From assembly GCA_003290165.1 (NCBI GenBank), contig QNQO01005802.1:124001-188000 (forward strand): a DNA stretch of 64,000 nt, in the 5' to 3' direction. Positions 22,821 through 33,940 of the stretch are shown piece after piece. How positions within the stretch are numbered: the first letter of the stretch is position 1; every line of letters starts with the position of its first letter. The DNA comes from Berberis thunbergii. Lineage: Eukaryota > Streptophyta > Magnoliopsida > Ranunculales > Berberidaceae. The notes beneath the pieces are model-generated. The model ran no database searches. It had not been told where the DNA came from and was given only the letters and a program-made list of their open reading frames with translations. A program made the position numbers and the translations under genes.

Positions 22821-25800
22821 ATGCAACAATCAGGTATGCATAATAAAGTTATTTTAAATAGTACATGGATAATTGATTCAGGTGCATCCGATCATATGAC
22901 AAATGACCATAATCTTGTGGTAAATCTTAGAGTTTTCTCTCAAAAAGTTGTCTCTACTGTAGATGGTACTCAAACTCTGGTTAGCGGCGAATGTTCCATT
23001 GTGTTATCTGATACCCTAACTCTTGAATCCGTCTTAATTGTTCCATCACTAGCTTCTAACCTCTTGTCTGTCTGTCAAATTATTCGAACACTTGCATGTA
23101 TTATGACGTTCTATCCATCTTTCTGTGTGTTTCAGGACATTCTGAGTCGGCAGATTCTTGGTTATGGTGTTAAAAGGAAAGAAACTATACTACTTGGATC
23201 TGACAGAGACGGGAGAGAAACGCAAGCATCTTTTGGGGCAAGCTAATCAGGTCATTAGGGTCGATAAGGCGAAGGAGGAAGTATGGTTATGGCATCGTCG
23301 TTTAGGACATTTGTCTTTTTGTTATCTTAAGAAGTTGCAGCCTCATTTGTTTTCGGTTGTTAGTGATTCATAATTTCATTGCGACATTTGTGAACTGGCC
23401 AATAGCCACCGTATTCCATATTCGCCAAGTATTCATAGATGTCCTGTTTCCTTTATGAAAATTCACTCCGATGTTTGGGGTCCTGCAAAAATTCATTTTT
23501 TGTCTGGAGCTCAATTTTATGTATCTTTTATTGATGATTGCACTTGGATGACCTGGGTGTCATTACTGAAACAAAAGAGTGAGGTATTTGGAAGGTTTAC
23601 AGATTTTTACAAAATGGTGGCGACACAGCACCAACAGTCCATCAAAGAGTTTCAATCTGACAATGGTGGAGAGTTTGTCAGTGACCCTATATCTGAATTT
23701 TGCCGGTCAAATGGAATTCGTCATCAAACCTCCAATACTGATACTCCTCAACATAATGGTTTTGCAGAACGAAAGAACAGGCAGTTGTTGAAAGTTTTTT
23801 TTAATTCCCTGTTTGGCATGAATGTACCTCGATCCTATTGGGGTGAAGCATTGAAATCTGCAGTATATCTTATCAACCGTACTCCCTCTCGAGTAATTGA
23901 GTTCAAGAATCCTCATCAGAAGCTTCATACCCTTTTGTCCATCCCATCTATGCCTAATTTGGAGCCCCGAGTGTTTGGGTGCACAACCTATGTCCACATA
24001 CAAAAACCACATCGGAGCAAGCTTGATCCCCATGCGACGAAATGTATTTTTGTGGGTTATGCAGATCTCCAAAAAGGGTACAGGTGTTATGACCCGCTCA
24101 CTGACAAAATGCATATATCTTTTGATGTCTCATTCCATGAATCTGAGCCATATTACTCAGGGGGAGTCTCCCAGTCTTCTCTTCAGGGGGAGAGCAATAG
24201 TGATGGGAATCCTCGTTCTATTGATGCCTTTGAAGAATTGGAACACTTGGAGGAACAATTTGAAGTTCCTGTAACAGCAGAACCTGTTCCCGCAGCAGCA
24301 ACAAATGACTTGTCTCGAGAGATAGACACTTCCAATGGGCAGACCATTGGCCACTTAGTTCCTAGCGATCAATTCCTTCATGAGACAGAAGAAAATGATC
24401 AAAATGTATCTGAAACTCACATACACGACATTTTCCCTTCTACATCAGCAACTGAAGATCTCGCCCAGAATGATCCACCTCAGGTATCTTTACCCTCTAA
24501 TGAGTCTTCTGTATTAGAAAATGTTGAACCTAGAAAATCACAAAGGGTTACTAAGGGAGTTCCTAAAAAGCAATATGAACCAGACATCAAAGCCTAAGCC
24601 AAATACCCTATAGCTAACTTTATGTCCAACCATAGGATTTCTGAGTCACATGCACTTGTTATTAATCAATTATCTACTGTATCTATTCCTAGTAACGTAC
24701 AGGATGCATTGAAGGATCCAAAATGGACAACAACAATGACTGAAGAATTGGAAGCTCTTCAGAAGAATGTCACTTGAGAGGTAGTAGACAAGCCTGTTGG
24801 AAAGAAGATTGTAGGATGTCGTTGGGTGTTTAATGTGAAGCTTAATGCATATGGAACTATTGATAGATACAAAGCAAGATTAGTTGCCAAGGGATATACA
24901 CAACGCCATGGAATTGATTATGAGGAGACTTTCGCACCTGTGGCGAAGATTAATACTATCCTAATTTTACTTTCACTTCCAGCAGATAAAGATTTGCCCT
25001 TGCACCAACTTGATGTGAAGAATGTATTTCTCAATGGAAATTTGGAGGAAGAAGTGTACATGGATATGCCTCCAGGCGTGAAGAATAACCCAAGAGACGC
25101 TGGTAAGGTGTGTAAATTGAAGAAGTCTTTGTATGGCCTGAAACAGTCTCCAAGAACTTGGTTCGGAAGATTTTCAAAGTCCATGAGAGCTTTTGGGTAC
25201 AAACAAAGCAACTCTGACCATACATTGTTTATCAAATACAAGAATGGTAAGAGTACAGCTCTAATTGTGTATGTTGATGACATGATCGTTACAGGAGATG
25301 ATCCGAAAGAAATAAATGAATTGCAAAAGTATCTATTGAAGGAATTTGAAATGAAGGATCTCAGGCAACTGAAGTATTTTCTGGGTATTGAAGTTGCAAG
25401 GTCGAAGAAAGAGATTTCACTTTCACAAAGGAAGTATCTTCTTGATTTGCTCGCTGAAATAGGGATGTTGGACTGCAAACCAATAGAGACACCCATTGAG
25501 ATGAATCATGGACTTGCTATTCTTCCTGATCAAGTCCCTACTGATAAAGGGAGGTATCGACGTCTTGTAGGAAGGTTAATTTATCTTTCTCATACTAGAC
25601 TTGACATTGCTTATGTTGTGAGTGTTGTTAGTCAGTTTATGCATTGTCCTAGTGAAGAGCATATGAATGCAGTCTTTCACATCTTGAAATATCTGAAGAT
25701 GGTGCTTGGTAAGGGATTATTGTTTGGAAAAAATGAATTGGATATACAGATGCGGATTGGGCTGGTGATAAACTTATAGACGCTCTACATCATGGTACTT

Positions 25801-26212
25801 TACTTTTGTTGGTGGGAACCTTGTAACTTGGCGTAGTAAAAAACAGAAAGTTGTTGCTAGATCAAGTGCATAAGCTGAATTTCGAGGTATGACACATGGA
25901 GTTTGTGAAATGTTGTGGATCCGTAATATCCTGAAATAAATGGGTTTCAAGATACAAAGACCTATGGAGTTACATTGTGATAATACTGCTGCCATTCAGA
26001 TTGCACGTAATCCAGTTCAGCATGATCGAACAAAGCACATGGAGGTTGACCACCATTTTATTAAAGAGAATCTTGACAGGAAAGTTATTCGCTTTCCATT
26101 TGTAACCTCAGAGGAGCAATTAACTGATGTTCTTACTAAAGGGATATCTCAGAAAGTATTTGACAACTCAGTTGACAAGTTGGACATGATAGACATCTAT
26201 GCACCAACTTGA
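22821..26212 (+). pseudogene. Copia pol relic (protease-integrase-RT-RNase H)
   Basis: Protease region with WIIDSGASDHMTNDH near 22870; a GAG-pre-integrase segment with WLWHRRLGHLSF near 23290; integrase core with DVWGP, SFIDDCTWMTW, SDNGGEFVS and QHNGFAERKNR (23460-23800); reverse transcriptase with KARLVAKGYTQRHGIDYEET, YGLKQSPRTW and the catalytic YVDDM (24830-25290); RNase H with CDNTAAIQIA, KHMEVDHHFI and TDVLTKG (25970-26150). Disruptions: a frame change in the protease at about 23150, in-frame stops at about 23371, 24595 and 24774, a frame change at about 25780, and a stop in RNase H at about 25870. The DSGA and YDDM-type catalytic residues remain recognisable. Confidence 0.9.
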
Positions 26213-26219
26213 GGGGGAG
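26211..26219 (+). promoter_or_regulatory. Copia polypurine tract
   Basis: GAGGGGGAG lies one base after the pol stop codon region and directly before the 3' LTR. It would prime plus-strand synthesis. Confidence 0.8.
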
Positions 26220-26477
26220 TATAAAATGTTGTATATTCTAATTATAGATTATAGAAACATATATATATCTATCTAACATTTCAGGTAGGTTTTTTCACTG
26301 TTCATGAACAGTAATTTTAGTGTGTTTGTTCTACGTGGCAACACTTATGTAATTGGCAAAGTTAAGTAAAAAAAAAAAATCCCGATAGGTTTCCTCTCCC
26401 TCTCCTTTCCCCTCTCTTCCTCTACTCAAACAAGCATTGAAGAAGAAGGAAGAAGCTCTACATCTCCTCCTCTGAAG

Positions 26478-26735
26478 TTGTTTCTTCTTCTTCTTCTTCT
26501 TCTTCCATTCTCTTCTTCCTCTCGCAGCCCTCTCGCAGAGCATCCCCTCTCGCAGCCCCTCGCAGAGAGGATCTCAAGTTCTTCAGCCCCTTTCTTGGTT
26601 GTTTCTTCTTCTTCTTCTTCTTCTTCTTCTTCTTCTTCTTCTTCTTCTTCTTCTTCTTCCATTCTCTTCTTCCTCTCGCAGCCCTCTCGCAGAGCATCCC
26701 CTCTCGCTGAGAGGATCTCAAGTTCTTCATAACAT
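26478..26735. repeat. Tandem duplication with TTC microsatellite inside the Helitron
   Basis: Two ~120-140-base copies start near 26478 and 26597. Each has GTTGTTTCTTC, a TTC run (about 7 and about 17 units), CCATTCTCTTCTTCCTCTCG, GCAGAGCATCCCCTC and GAGAGGATCTCAAGTTCTTC. It lies in what was the 5' leader of the captured gene. Confidence 0.8.
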
Positions 26736-26739
26736 TCCT

Positions 26740-26910
26740 CTCTTCCAGGTATCTCACATTCCTCTCTTCTCTTCAAATCGATTTTTTCGGTCTTATAACT
26801 CTGAAAAGATTGTTTCTTTTGATGATGATGATGATGATGAACGGGGGGCGGATTTGATGTGGAAGTACGAAATCGATGCTCCAAAGGGTGTTGCGGTTGG
26901 ATCTGTGAGT
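26740..26910 (+). pseudogene. Succinyl-CoA ligase beta-subunit fragment in a Helitron
   Basis: The mitochondrial enzyme makes ATP from succinyl-CoA in the TCA cycle. A short fragment encodes RSYNSEKIVSF, an acidic run from a GAT repeat, then RGADLMWKYEIDAPKGVAVG. It is clearly the same region as 59392-59600 (RGADLMGKYGINAPKGVAVG) with several substitutions, including a Gly-to-Trp change. The ATP-grasp domain is otherwise missing. Confidence 0.75.
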
Positions 26911-27676
26911 GACATGCAATAGTTCTTTTGCAATTTCAGATCTGATTTGGTTGAAATGGGGTTTCTGTTTGGTTGATTAGGAAGGAAGGGAGAAGGAAGG
27001 GAAGAAGGAACTCACTATTTGGATTGCTGTAAGTAATAGTTCTTTAGCTTAAATTTCACAATTTCAGATAGATATAAACAATACTCATTCCTTCAATCAG
27101 TCTAGAATTTGGGTATTTGTATGATTTTTTGTTATGGTTTAATCTAAATTTGGGTATTTGTATGAATTTTCTGTGGATTTTTTTGAAGTATTTTTTAAGT
27201 CTTTTATATCAAATTATAATTGGGGGTTTTGTTGTTGTTGAACTCCATAATTGGGATAGGGTCTATTTGAAACTTCGGAGATTAGATAATTAGATTATTC
27301 GGTTATGATCCGAAGAATGAATCTAAGTCTATGTATAGTACTTTCCCTGAAAAAACCACTCTTTTGACAAATTTCTCACAACTAAAGGATATGCTTCAGA
27401 TTAGGGATCGCCTAAATTAATTGATGGGAAAGTGGGGTGGTGGTGGGGTATTCAATATCAGATATTTAGCCAAAAAAGGAAAAAAAAAATTGTGGAGTGC
27501 CAACGGCACGGGTATTATACTAGTATATATATATAGGATATGCTAAATTCATATTTAGGAAACTTAGTTTTTATATTCTGTAAGTTTGTTTCTTGTAATG
27601 CAAAAAATCCTATTATATTTATACCCTTATTGGGGGATGAATCAAATAAACAACAATTGAAGTACTTCGTTCTGCA

Positions 27677-28968
27677 ATATCATCATCCCCTTGCAATCAG
27701 CTTGGCTTTGTTTCTCCTCATTTCCTTCACCATGGAGTATTGTTTCCTCGCATTCATCAAGCTCCCTGTGTTTCAAGTGGCTCGAACTATTCTGGAGACG
27801 ATGAATCAGGGAATTCCTGAGTGAAATGGATGTATTGGTTTCCTCTCATGAATGGCCTCTGATACATGGGCATTCCCTCGTCAGGATTGGGCTTGATTAA
27901 CTTAATGGGAAACATGCAAACAACATAATTAAACCTACCTAAGTATACAAAAATGAGTATGATCAAAGATTGATTTTGGAAACCCATGATTCTATGACTT
28001 AGTCCACAACTTTGGGAAGGCTTGTAATGCAAATGAATTACATTACACCTAATAAATCAATAAAAAAAAATGGACTTGTACAGATCTGGAAGTAGAGCAG
28101 AGAAAATAAGAGAGGTGAGGTGTTGGGGTTTTTATTTGATTGATTAATTAATTATAGCATACCATGTTGGTGCCATACTCAATAATGCCATTTCTTTCCA
28201 GTGATTCCTTGGCAGATGACGCACGCGAGTGCTTTTGTCAACGAAGAAGACAAGCGGAGACGGTGACAGACTGATGCTGAGTTGAACAAGACTTGATGAG
28301 AAGCTTCCTAACATCCACATGAACTGGAAGCCCCAAAGAGACTCAATCAGGGACAAGGTGTGTTCGACAAAGTGGTCATCTCATCACCCTTTCGATTGAA
28401 CTTGGGGTGCTCCTTCCTGCTGCTGATCTGAGAAAAGAAAGAAGGTAGTCAAATTAGGGCGTGGTAAGGGACAGTAATTGGGAGTGACGGTCCGAGACTA
28501 AATTTCTGAAATTTGTATCTCAATCTTGGACTTGGATAGGATAATTTCGATTATACATATATGATCCAAACTCCATTGTTTCAGACTATTATGATTTAAC
28601 TAACATGATTATTATAAAAATATTTCTACTTAATAGATTTAACTAATATCCTCTCTCGTATCTACTTAACTAAAAGTAAATTGTAATTCTGCTAAATGAA
28701 TGTGTGTGATGTATCCAAATGAATGTATGTAGTACTCTCCCTTCGAATAGGCAAATCAATCATCAACCATAAATGGCTAGCAATAGAACATATAAGATAT
28801 ATGTTTCGTGGGAAGCTCTCAACAGATGATCAAAATGTTTCAGACAATCTTTAGTCTACCATTATAGAAGGCTCAATTCTAATTGAAAAAACACGCTTTT
28901 GGACAATAATTGGCTACATCTAAAAAATATTCAGTGATACAAAACCTGAGACTTTATAGAGCGATGAT
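27677..28968. other. Spacer right of the Copia element
   Basis: Minus-strand open stretches (about 28032-27787 and 28356-28144, the latter with SLIESLWGFQFMWML and HLPRNHWKEMALLSMAPTWY) look like old coding sequence, but I cannot assign them. The part from about 28500 is AT-rich and partly resembles sequence near 46690-46750. Confidence 0.35.
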
Positions 28969-29139
28969 GAGCTTTGCTACAGAGCGAGGGGCGAGGGATG
29001 GGTGGTAATCATCCATCTGCCTCGAGATAAGTGCATCAAATTTTAAATGTGCGATGATGCTCATCTCGAGGCGGATGGGTGGCTTTCACCCATCCCTCGC
29101 TCCCTCCCTTGTTCCCTCCCTCGACCCCTAGAATTTTCC
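28969..29139. mobile_element. MULE-type MITE, copy 2
   Basis: 171 bp, starting GAGCTTTGCTACAGAGCGAG and ending CCCCTAGAATTTTCC, like the copy at 9508. The direct repeat GAGCGATGAT (28959-28968 and 29140-29149) flanks it; 9-10 bases fits a Mutator-like target duplication. It has the same foldable interior built on CATC(T/C)GCCTCGAGAT. Confidence 0.75.
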
Positions 29140-29221
29140 GAGCGATGATACAATGGAACATGCAACAATGTTAAAATGTATTTTCTGATGCTAGATTTCA
29201 TTTTACTTTTGGTGTTGTAGC

Positions 29222-30046
29222 TAGGAATGGCAATGGGGCGGATCTGGTTAAAGGTGTATGGAGGTTGGGGCGGATACGGATATCCAAACCGTATCCGTTT
29301 ATTATTCGAGGCGGATACGGATTTTGCCATATCCGCCCTGCGGATGTTCGTTTAACAAGTAAATTTACTAAAAGGCCCTTGACCTATATAAAGGGATTAA
29401 ACCCATCAGTCCAATCTCTCACAGACTATCTGCTTTGATCTCACTCTCACAGAGTCACAGACTCACTCTGATCCCACTCTCACAAACTCACTCTGATCTC
29501 ACTCTCGAATCTCACAAATCTCACTCTCGTCTCACTCTCTGATCTCACAGATCTCACTCACAGACTCACTCTGAGTCTCTGATCTCACTCTCTGTCAAAG
29601 TCGAAGTCGTCGACTCAATCTCACTCTCTCATCTCAATCGCGGCGTCGCCTCGAAGAGTCAAAGTCGAAGTCGTCGACTCACAGCGCCAACAACGACGAA
29701 GCCTTCCGACAGCGTAGAAGGGAGATTAATCAGATTTATGGCTCGATCCAGTAGTTCGATTTGGTGAATGATGGCTCGATTCCAGTGTTTCAAATTTTGG
29801 TTGTTCGATCTGGTGTGAAATATTGTTCAATTATTTGTGTTTCAAATCATCTTTACTGTGTGTGTGTGTGTGTGTTTTTTTTTTTCCTTCGGGTATTTGG
29901 GGCGAGGCGGGTATCCATTAATCCGTTCGGTTTGGGAATGGTTTTTACAAAATATGGTAAACGGATATTCGAGGCGAATTTGGATATCCGTGATCTCCAG
30001 CGGGGCGGGGATGGATTTGTCCAAATCCGCCCCGTTGCCATCCCTA
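29222..30046. mobile_element. hAT-like non-autonomous element
   Basis: Inverted ends TAGGAATGGCAATGGGGCGG and, from the right, TAGGGATGGCAACGGGGCGG. Flanks are GTTGTAGC (29214-29221) and ATTGTAGC (30047-30054), an 8-bp target duplication with one mismatch. Subterminal zones repeat GGCGGATACGGATATCC-like motifs. The interior has a TATATAAAG box near 29384, a CT-rich minisatellite of CTCACTCTCACAGA units (29420-29600) and a GT microsatellite near 29858. No transposase. Confidence 0.8.
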
Positions 30047-30159
30047 ATTGTAGCAGTGATTTGTGATTAACTTTTTGACTCCTAGGGAGGTGTTTTGCAA
30101 ATAAAGGTTAAATATAGTTTTGATGCAAAACTACTGGCATCACAAAGGCTTTATGTTGG

Positions 30160-30490
30160 ACACTCAACAAAGGATGTAGAGAGTTTTCTCTTGCTATGAA
30201 TTCTCTCAATGTTATGAAAGCTCTTAGGTATGACTATGATCATCTAAGGCTTTCAAAGGTGTGGCTACGATCATCTAAGCTGGAGACAGGATGGCGTTTT
30301 TGGATAACCAATTAGAGTTCATAAACTCTATTCCCTTGGATTTAGTTTCATTTTGTTTACATAAACAAATCTCGTAATCAGGTAGCTCATTTTATTGCAA
30401 CTAGCTTTAAGAGTTGGAATATTTTTGTAGATTTGATTAGTTTTTGCTTTAATAGAATGACTTTTTGTTGATAAAAAAGAAAGAAAGAAA
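30160..30490 (+). pseudogene. LINE 3' end remnant (RNase H-like tail)
   Basis: A broken reading with HFVYINKSRNQVAHFIATSF resembles the last RNase H motif of plant LINE ORF2 (arginine/asparagine then VAHxLA). It is followed by a short untranslated stretch and an A-rich tail (AAAAAAGAAAGAAAGAAA) ending near 30490. Several stops precede it. Confidence 0.5.
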
Positions 30491-32424
30491 TATATCTAGA
30501 TGTATTATGGTATTTAGTAATAACACTAAAATACATTAAAATTCATTTGATTTCAAGCTTTTTTTTTATTTGGTATAATAGTCATCATATCTATCCTTTT
30601 TATCTTTATCTCTATCTCTTTAAGTTCACAAGATTTTATCTTGGGCCCACAATTCTTATGAGAAAGTTTATAACTATGATAAAATAGGAAAATTAGTGCA
30701 CTAACAATTGCAAGTATCTACTTTACTTTGCAATATATTTAGTTAAGCCCATAATCTATATGTCTATCAAAGTGAATTTAGTGGGGCAAGTGTCTCACAG
30801 TGTGACAACATAGTTTTGTCTCGACTCATTGTTACATTAAAAAACAAAACAAAAAAAAAAAAAAAACCATATAGAGTTATATATATAGCTTAATTCAACT
30901 GGCAAAAAAATAATAATATTGCATTCTCTTCAGTGAAAATATATTGTTTTGATAGCATGGTTTCAATTCTATCTCATCTATTTAAAAATAAATAAATAAA
31001 ATTATTGCCTTCCCTAAAGCAAGGATATTCGTTGTTGAAAAAAAAAACGCAACAATTGTTTGATAATCCATTTGTTTTCTTTGAAATATTGTCAAGTATT
31101 GCTTGGTGTTATTTACTAACTAAAAAAATCACATGTTTGATATTTATGATGAGAAACATATAATAGAAAAATAAACAATAATTGAATACATGTGAGTGGT
31201 AATCAATATCATCATCGAAAAATCTTAAATAACTATGATTTTACATAATCAAAAAGAGTTTATGACATACCGTGATTCATCCCGAGTTTATTTTGTGTTT
31301 AGAAATTACAACTCCATTGAGGTCATGTTTTAATTTCTTTCACTCTCACTCTTCAATGTCGATAATTGAACATCATATGCAATAGTGGACTTCTATATTT
31401 ATAGACAAAAGGAGCGCCATTAGAGGGTTGCTTCTTTTGAATCCTGGTTGAAAATAGTTATCAAAGTGAATCAATTTGAGAGTTAAAGTGCTAATTGTAA
31501 CATTATTTAGTAATATATGCAAGAATGATATGAGCAAATACCTTTCATTTGTAAGGAAAATACATAATACTAATCTAAATAATTCCAACACAAGTCCTAG
31601 ACCTAGTTGGTGATTGTGAATAGCTAAAACAGCTATGCAAGTAAAAAACAAACAATAAGCAATATGCAGAAAATAAAGATGACACCGAGATTTACATGGT
31701 TCGGCTTTGCCTACTCCGCGGATAATGACTCTGTAACTATCTTATTAATATAGAAACACTTACTTAAAGATTACAATGTTGTCAAGCAACGATCCTTAAG
31801 ATTACCCAATCTCAAGCCAACAATAACGCCAAAAGCTTGACGAAACTCGCAAACGAAGAATACCCAAAATCACCCAATTTCAACCCTTCCACTTGGCTAT
31901 CGTTTCACGCCACACACACTGAATCATGTCGTAGTCGCAGCCTATTTCACGATATGTTTGCAGCCTATTCACATGTTCAATGCTGCCACGTTGTGTGCTG
32001 CAGCTGATCTTTGTGTGTATTTGTGTTGCCGCTGTGTTGTATTTACTTCCCTTTCCTTTGTTGTTTTATGCTTGCTTTAAACAAAAGAGAGAACATGAGT
32101 TTGAGTCCTTGTGAATAAATGACTTTAACTCTCTCTCAAATTCTTTCCTTAAAATATGACTTTAACTCTCTCTCAAATTCTTTCCTTAAAATTGGGAGTC
32201 AACCCACAATTACACAAGGACTATGACTCTATATTTATAAAGGACTTTGAGTCATTTTCCCACCATCCTAAAAAAAAAAAAAAATGAATCTCTCAGTGTA
32301 AAAATCTTACTCAGAACCCTTGTAAAACTTCTCAATTCTAAACATTTTTCCATTTCCCCTTATGGATCCATTTATTTTCAAATAAAATAATATCAACAAG
32401 GTATATCCATAAGTAGATGGAATG
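30491..32424. other. AT-rich spacer left of the Tat element
   Basis: No gene recognised. A stretch near 31682 (ACCGAGATTTACATGGTTCG) resembles a motif that recurs in plant LTRs, but no partner was found. A ~36-base tandem duplication with TTTAACTCTCTCTCAAATTC lies at about 32121-32190. Confidence 0.45.
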
Positions 32425-32429
32425 GTTAT

Positions 32430-33117
32430 TGATGCAGTCGTTTTTTGCTCCTTACTTCGATTTGGTTCTTGTTGACCTGTTGACCTGCACAAGTAGTACA
32501 TGTGAGCCATGAACCACTGTTGTGGTGGCTAATGACACTCCGATGCTAAAGTCAGACAGGGCTCTGAGAAAGGTGTAATGTTGTAACAAGGAATTTGTAA
32601 CGTACCTTAGCTTATCAACCTCATGTCTAATTTATAGTGCAAGGAGTCCTGGTTTAACCAGGCCATCGTAGGTGTAGATTAGAGAGGATATCTTGTGGAG
32701 ATTCCTCTATAATTAGGAGTCATGTTGTAGGAGGGAAGTTCTATGTTAGGTTTGTGCTCCTAGATACACTAGAGATAGTTCCTAATCCAAGAGCATTCCG
32801 TAGAAAGGAGTTTCCATGTGTGGAAGATATTCTTGTTTTTGTTTCCTAGTTGGGAGAAAATAGCAACTGTAGTTGCCCATCTGAAGAAGATCCTTGAGAT
32901 ATACTTGCCTAAGAAGGGCTTACGAGTATTGAGGACAATTGTGAGACGTGTGGGCCTAGCGTGCTGTGTGAGTCTGGGTCCTCTTGGCTGACTGAATTGA
33001 GCGGGCTTAGAACCACTTGGGCCTGTTCAGTGTTGGGCTGATGCTGGGGTCTGTATTTCCTCGAGATTATCACGACACGTGTACAACTCATGGCGTGACC
33101 ATTTTTATGTATCATCA
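32430..33117 (-). repeat. Tat-type 3' LTR (left copy)
   Basis: 688 bp with TG...CA ends. In the first 122 aligned bases I count about 22 differences from the other LTR, about 20 of them transitions, so the insertion is old. Confidence 0.85.
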
Positions 33118-33192
33118 GTTACTCCCCCCGAGTTAGTGGGTCGTCACATCAGTTTGCTAAGTCATTTCTTGAAGGGATGCGCCACTCATGAT

Positions 33193-33758
33193 TAGGGGTG
33201 GGCACGAGACGGGATGGGACGAGATGGACCCATCCCGTTCATTCGGGATCGGGACGGGACGAGATGGGATAGACCTCATCCCATCTCAAACGGAATCGGG
33301 ATGGGACGGGATGAGCACGTACTAAATAGTCCTCCAATAAAAATAAAAATAAAAGTTTTATCTTACATTACTCACATACCAATAATGTCAAATTTATATA
33401 CATATAACTTACATCATAAATAATAATAGATATTAAATAAATAAATATTAAACTTTTTTTTGGAAGGCAGATAAATATTAAATTTCATTTAAAATTAATG
33501 ATTCAATTCATTTAGATTTCATATAGAACTTCATCTTACATTGATTTAATTTTAACACATCCTAAACTTTAATTTATAAGAGTATTTTGATTAAAATTAA
33601 TAATTATTATTAAAATCTTCATCCCGATCCTATCCCACTCTAGATCGGGACGGGATCGAGATGAGTTTGATCAATCCTAAAAGGACCAAAAAAAATTGAG
33701 ACGGAACGGGACTGGATCAGGACGGGTTCGGAATTGCAGGATGGGATGCCCACCTCTA
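33193..33758. mobile_element. hAT-like element with perfect 8-bp TSD
   Basis: Ends TAGGGGTGGGCACGAGACGG and, from the right, TAGAGGTGGGCATCCCATCC; flanked by CTCATGAT on both sides (33185-33192 and 33759-33766). Both subterminal regions are filled with GGGACGGGAT-type repeats. 566 bp, no transposase. It is inserted between the 3' LTR and the antisense ORF of the Tat element, so it is younger. Confidence 0.85.
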
Positions 33759-33940
33759 CTCATGATGATTGAGCCTGAATCGTTGCTTGAGCCGCATGCC
33801 GCATTAATGACACGTGCGTCGGTTCGGCGAAAAAGAGACAAAAATCATCCTCTATTTAGGTCATCTGCAATGTAGAATCTGATTCTTCTACTTTGTTTGC
33901 TTTCGAAGATATTGTTCTGAAAAAATCGTTCGTCTTCTTC

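Larger units (their letters stand above)
26268..27523 (+). mobile_element. Helitron inserted in the Copia LTR, carrying a host exon
   Basis: It begins TCTATCTAACATTTCAGG after an A and ends with the hairpin GTGCCAACGGCAC followed by GGGTATTATACTAG before a T. This is the A^T insertion and CTAG ending of a Helitron, with a clean 5-bp stem. Because it interrupts an LTR whose other copy is intact, its borders are exact: 1256 bp. It contains a tandemly repeated leader, a TTC microsatellite and a piece of a succinyl-CoA ligase beta gene. No Rep/helicase is present. Confidence 0.9.
21892..27676 (+). mobile_element. Decayed Ty1/Copia retrotransposon
   Basis: Two LTRs (21892-22082 and 26220-27676, the latter split by a Helitron) bracket a primer-binding site, a pol relic and a purine tract. 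A 5-bp direct repeat ATATC flanks it (21887-21891 and 27677-27681). Domain order is protease, integrase, reverse transcriptase, RNase H, which defines Copia. Without the Helitron it is about 4.5 kb. There is no recognisable gag in the ~740 bases between the PBS and protease, so it was probably non-autonomous even before point mutations accumulated. Confidence 0.85.
26220..27676 (+). repeat. Copia 3' LTR, split by a Helitron
   Basis: The LTR pieces are 26220-26267 and 27524-27676. Joined, they align over their full length with the 5' LTR (TGTATATTCTAATTATAG, TTAGGAAAC, GTTTGTTTCTTGTAATGCA, TTGGGGG-TGAATCAAATAAA). The right piece ends TTCTGCA. Confidence 0.85.

Noticed and set aside
24918..25496. 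192-codon minus-strand frame opposite the Copia RT
   Set aside because: It is a shadow of the conserved RT frame; no independent motif and no start context.
26426..26884. Minus-strand frames with long glutamate or lysine runs and plus-strand serine runs
   Set aside because: They are translations of the TTC microsatellite in a Helitron-borne leader and have no other protein features.
29837..30070. Open frames around the GT microsatellite
   Set aside because: They are produced by simple repeats within a non-autonomous hAT-like element.
31680..32100. Possible LTR based on the ACCGAGATTTACATGGTTCG motif
   Set aside because: No second copy, PBS or polypurine tract could be found, so it was kept only as a remark.
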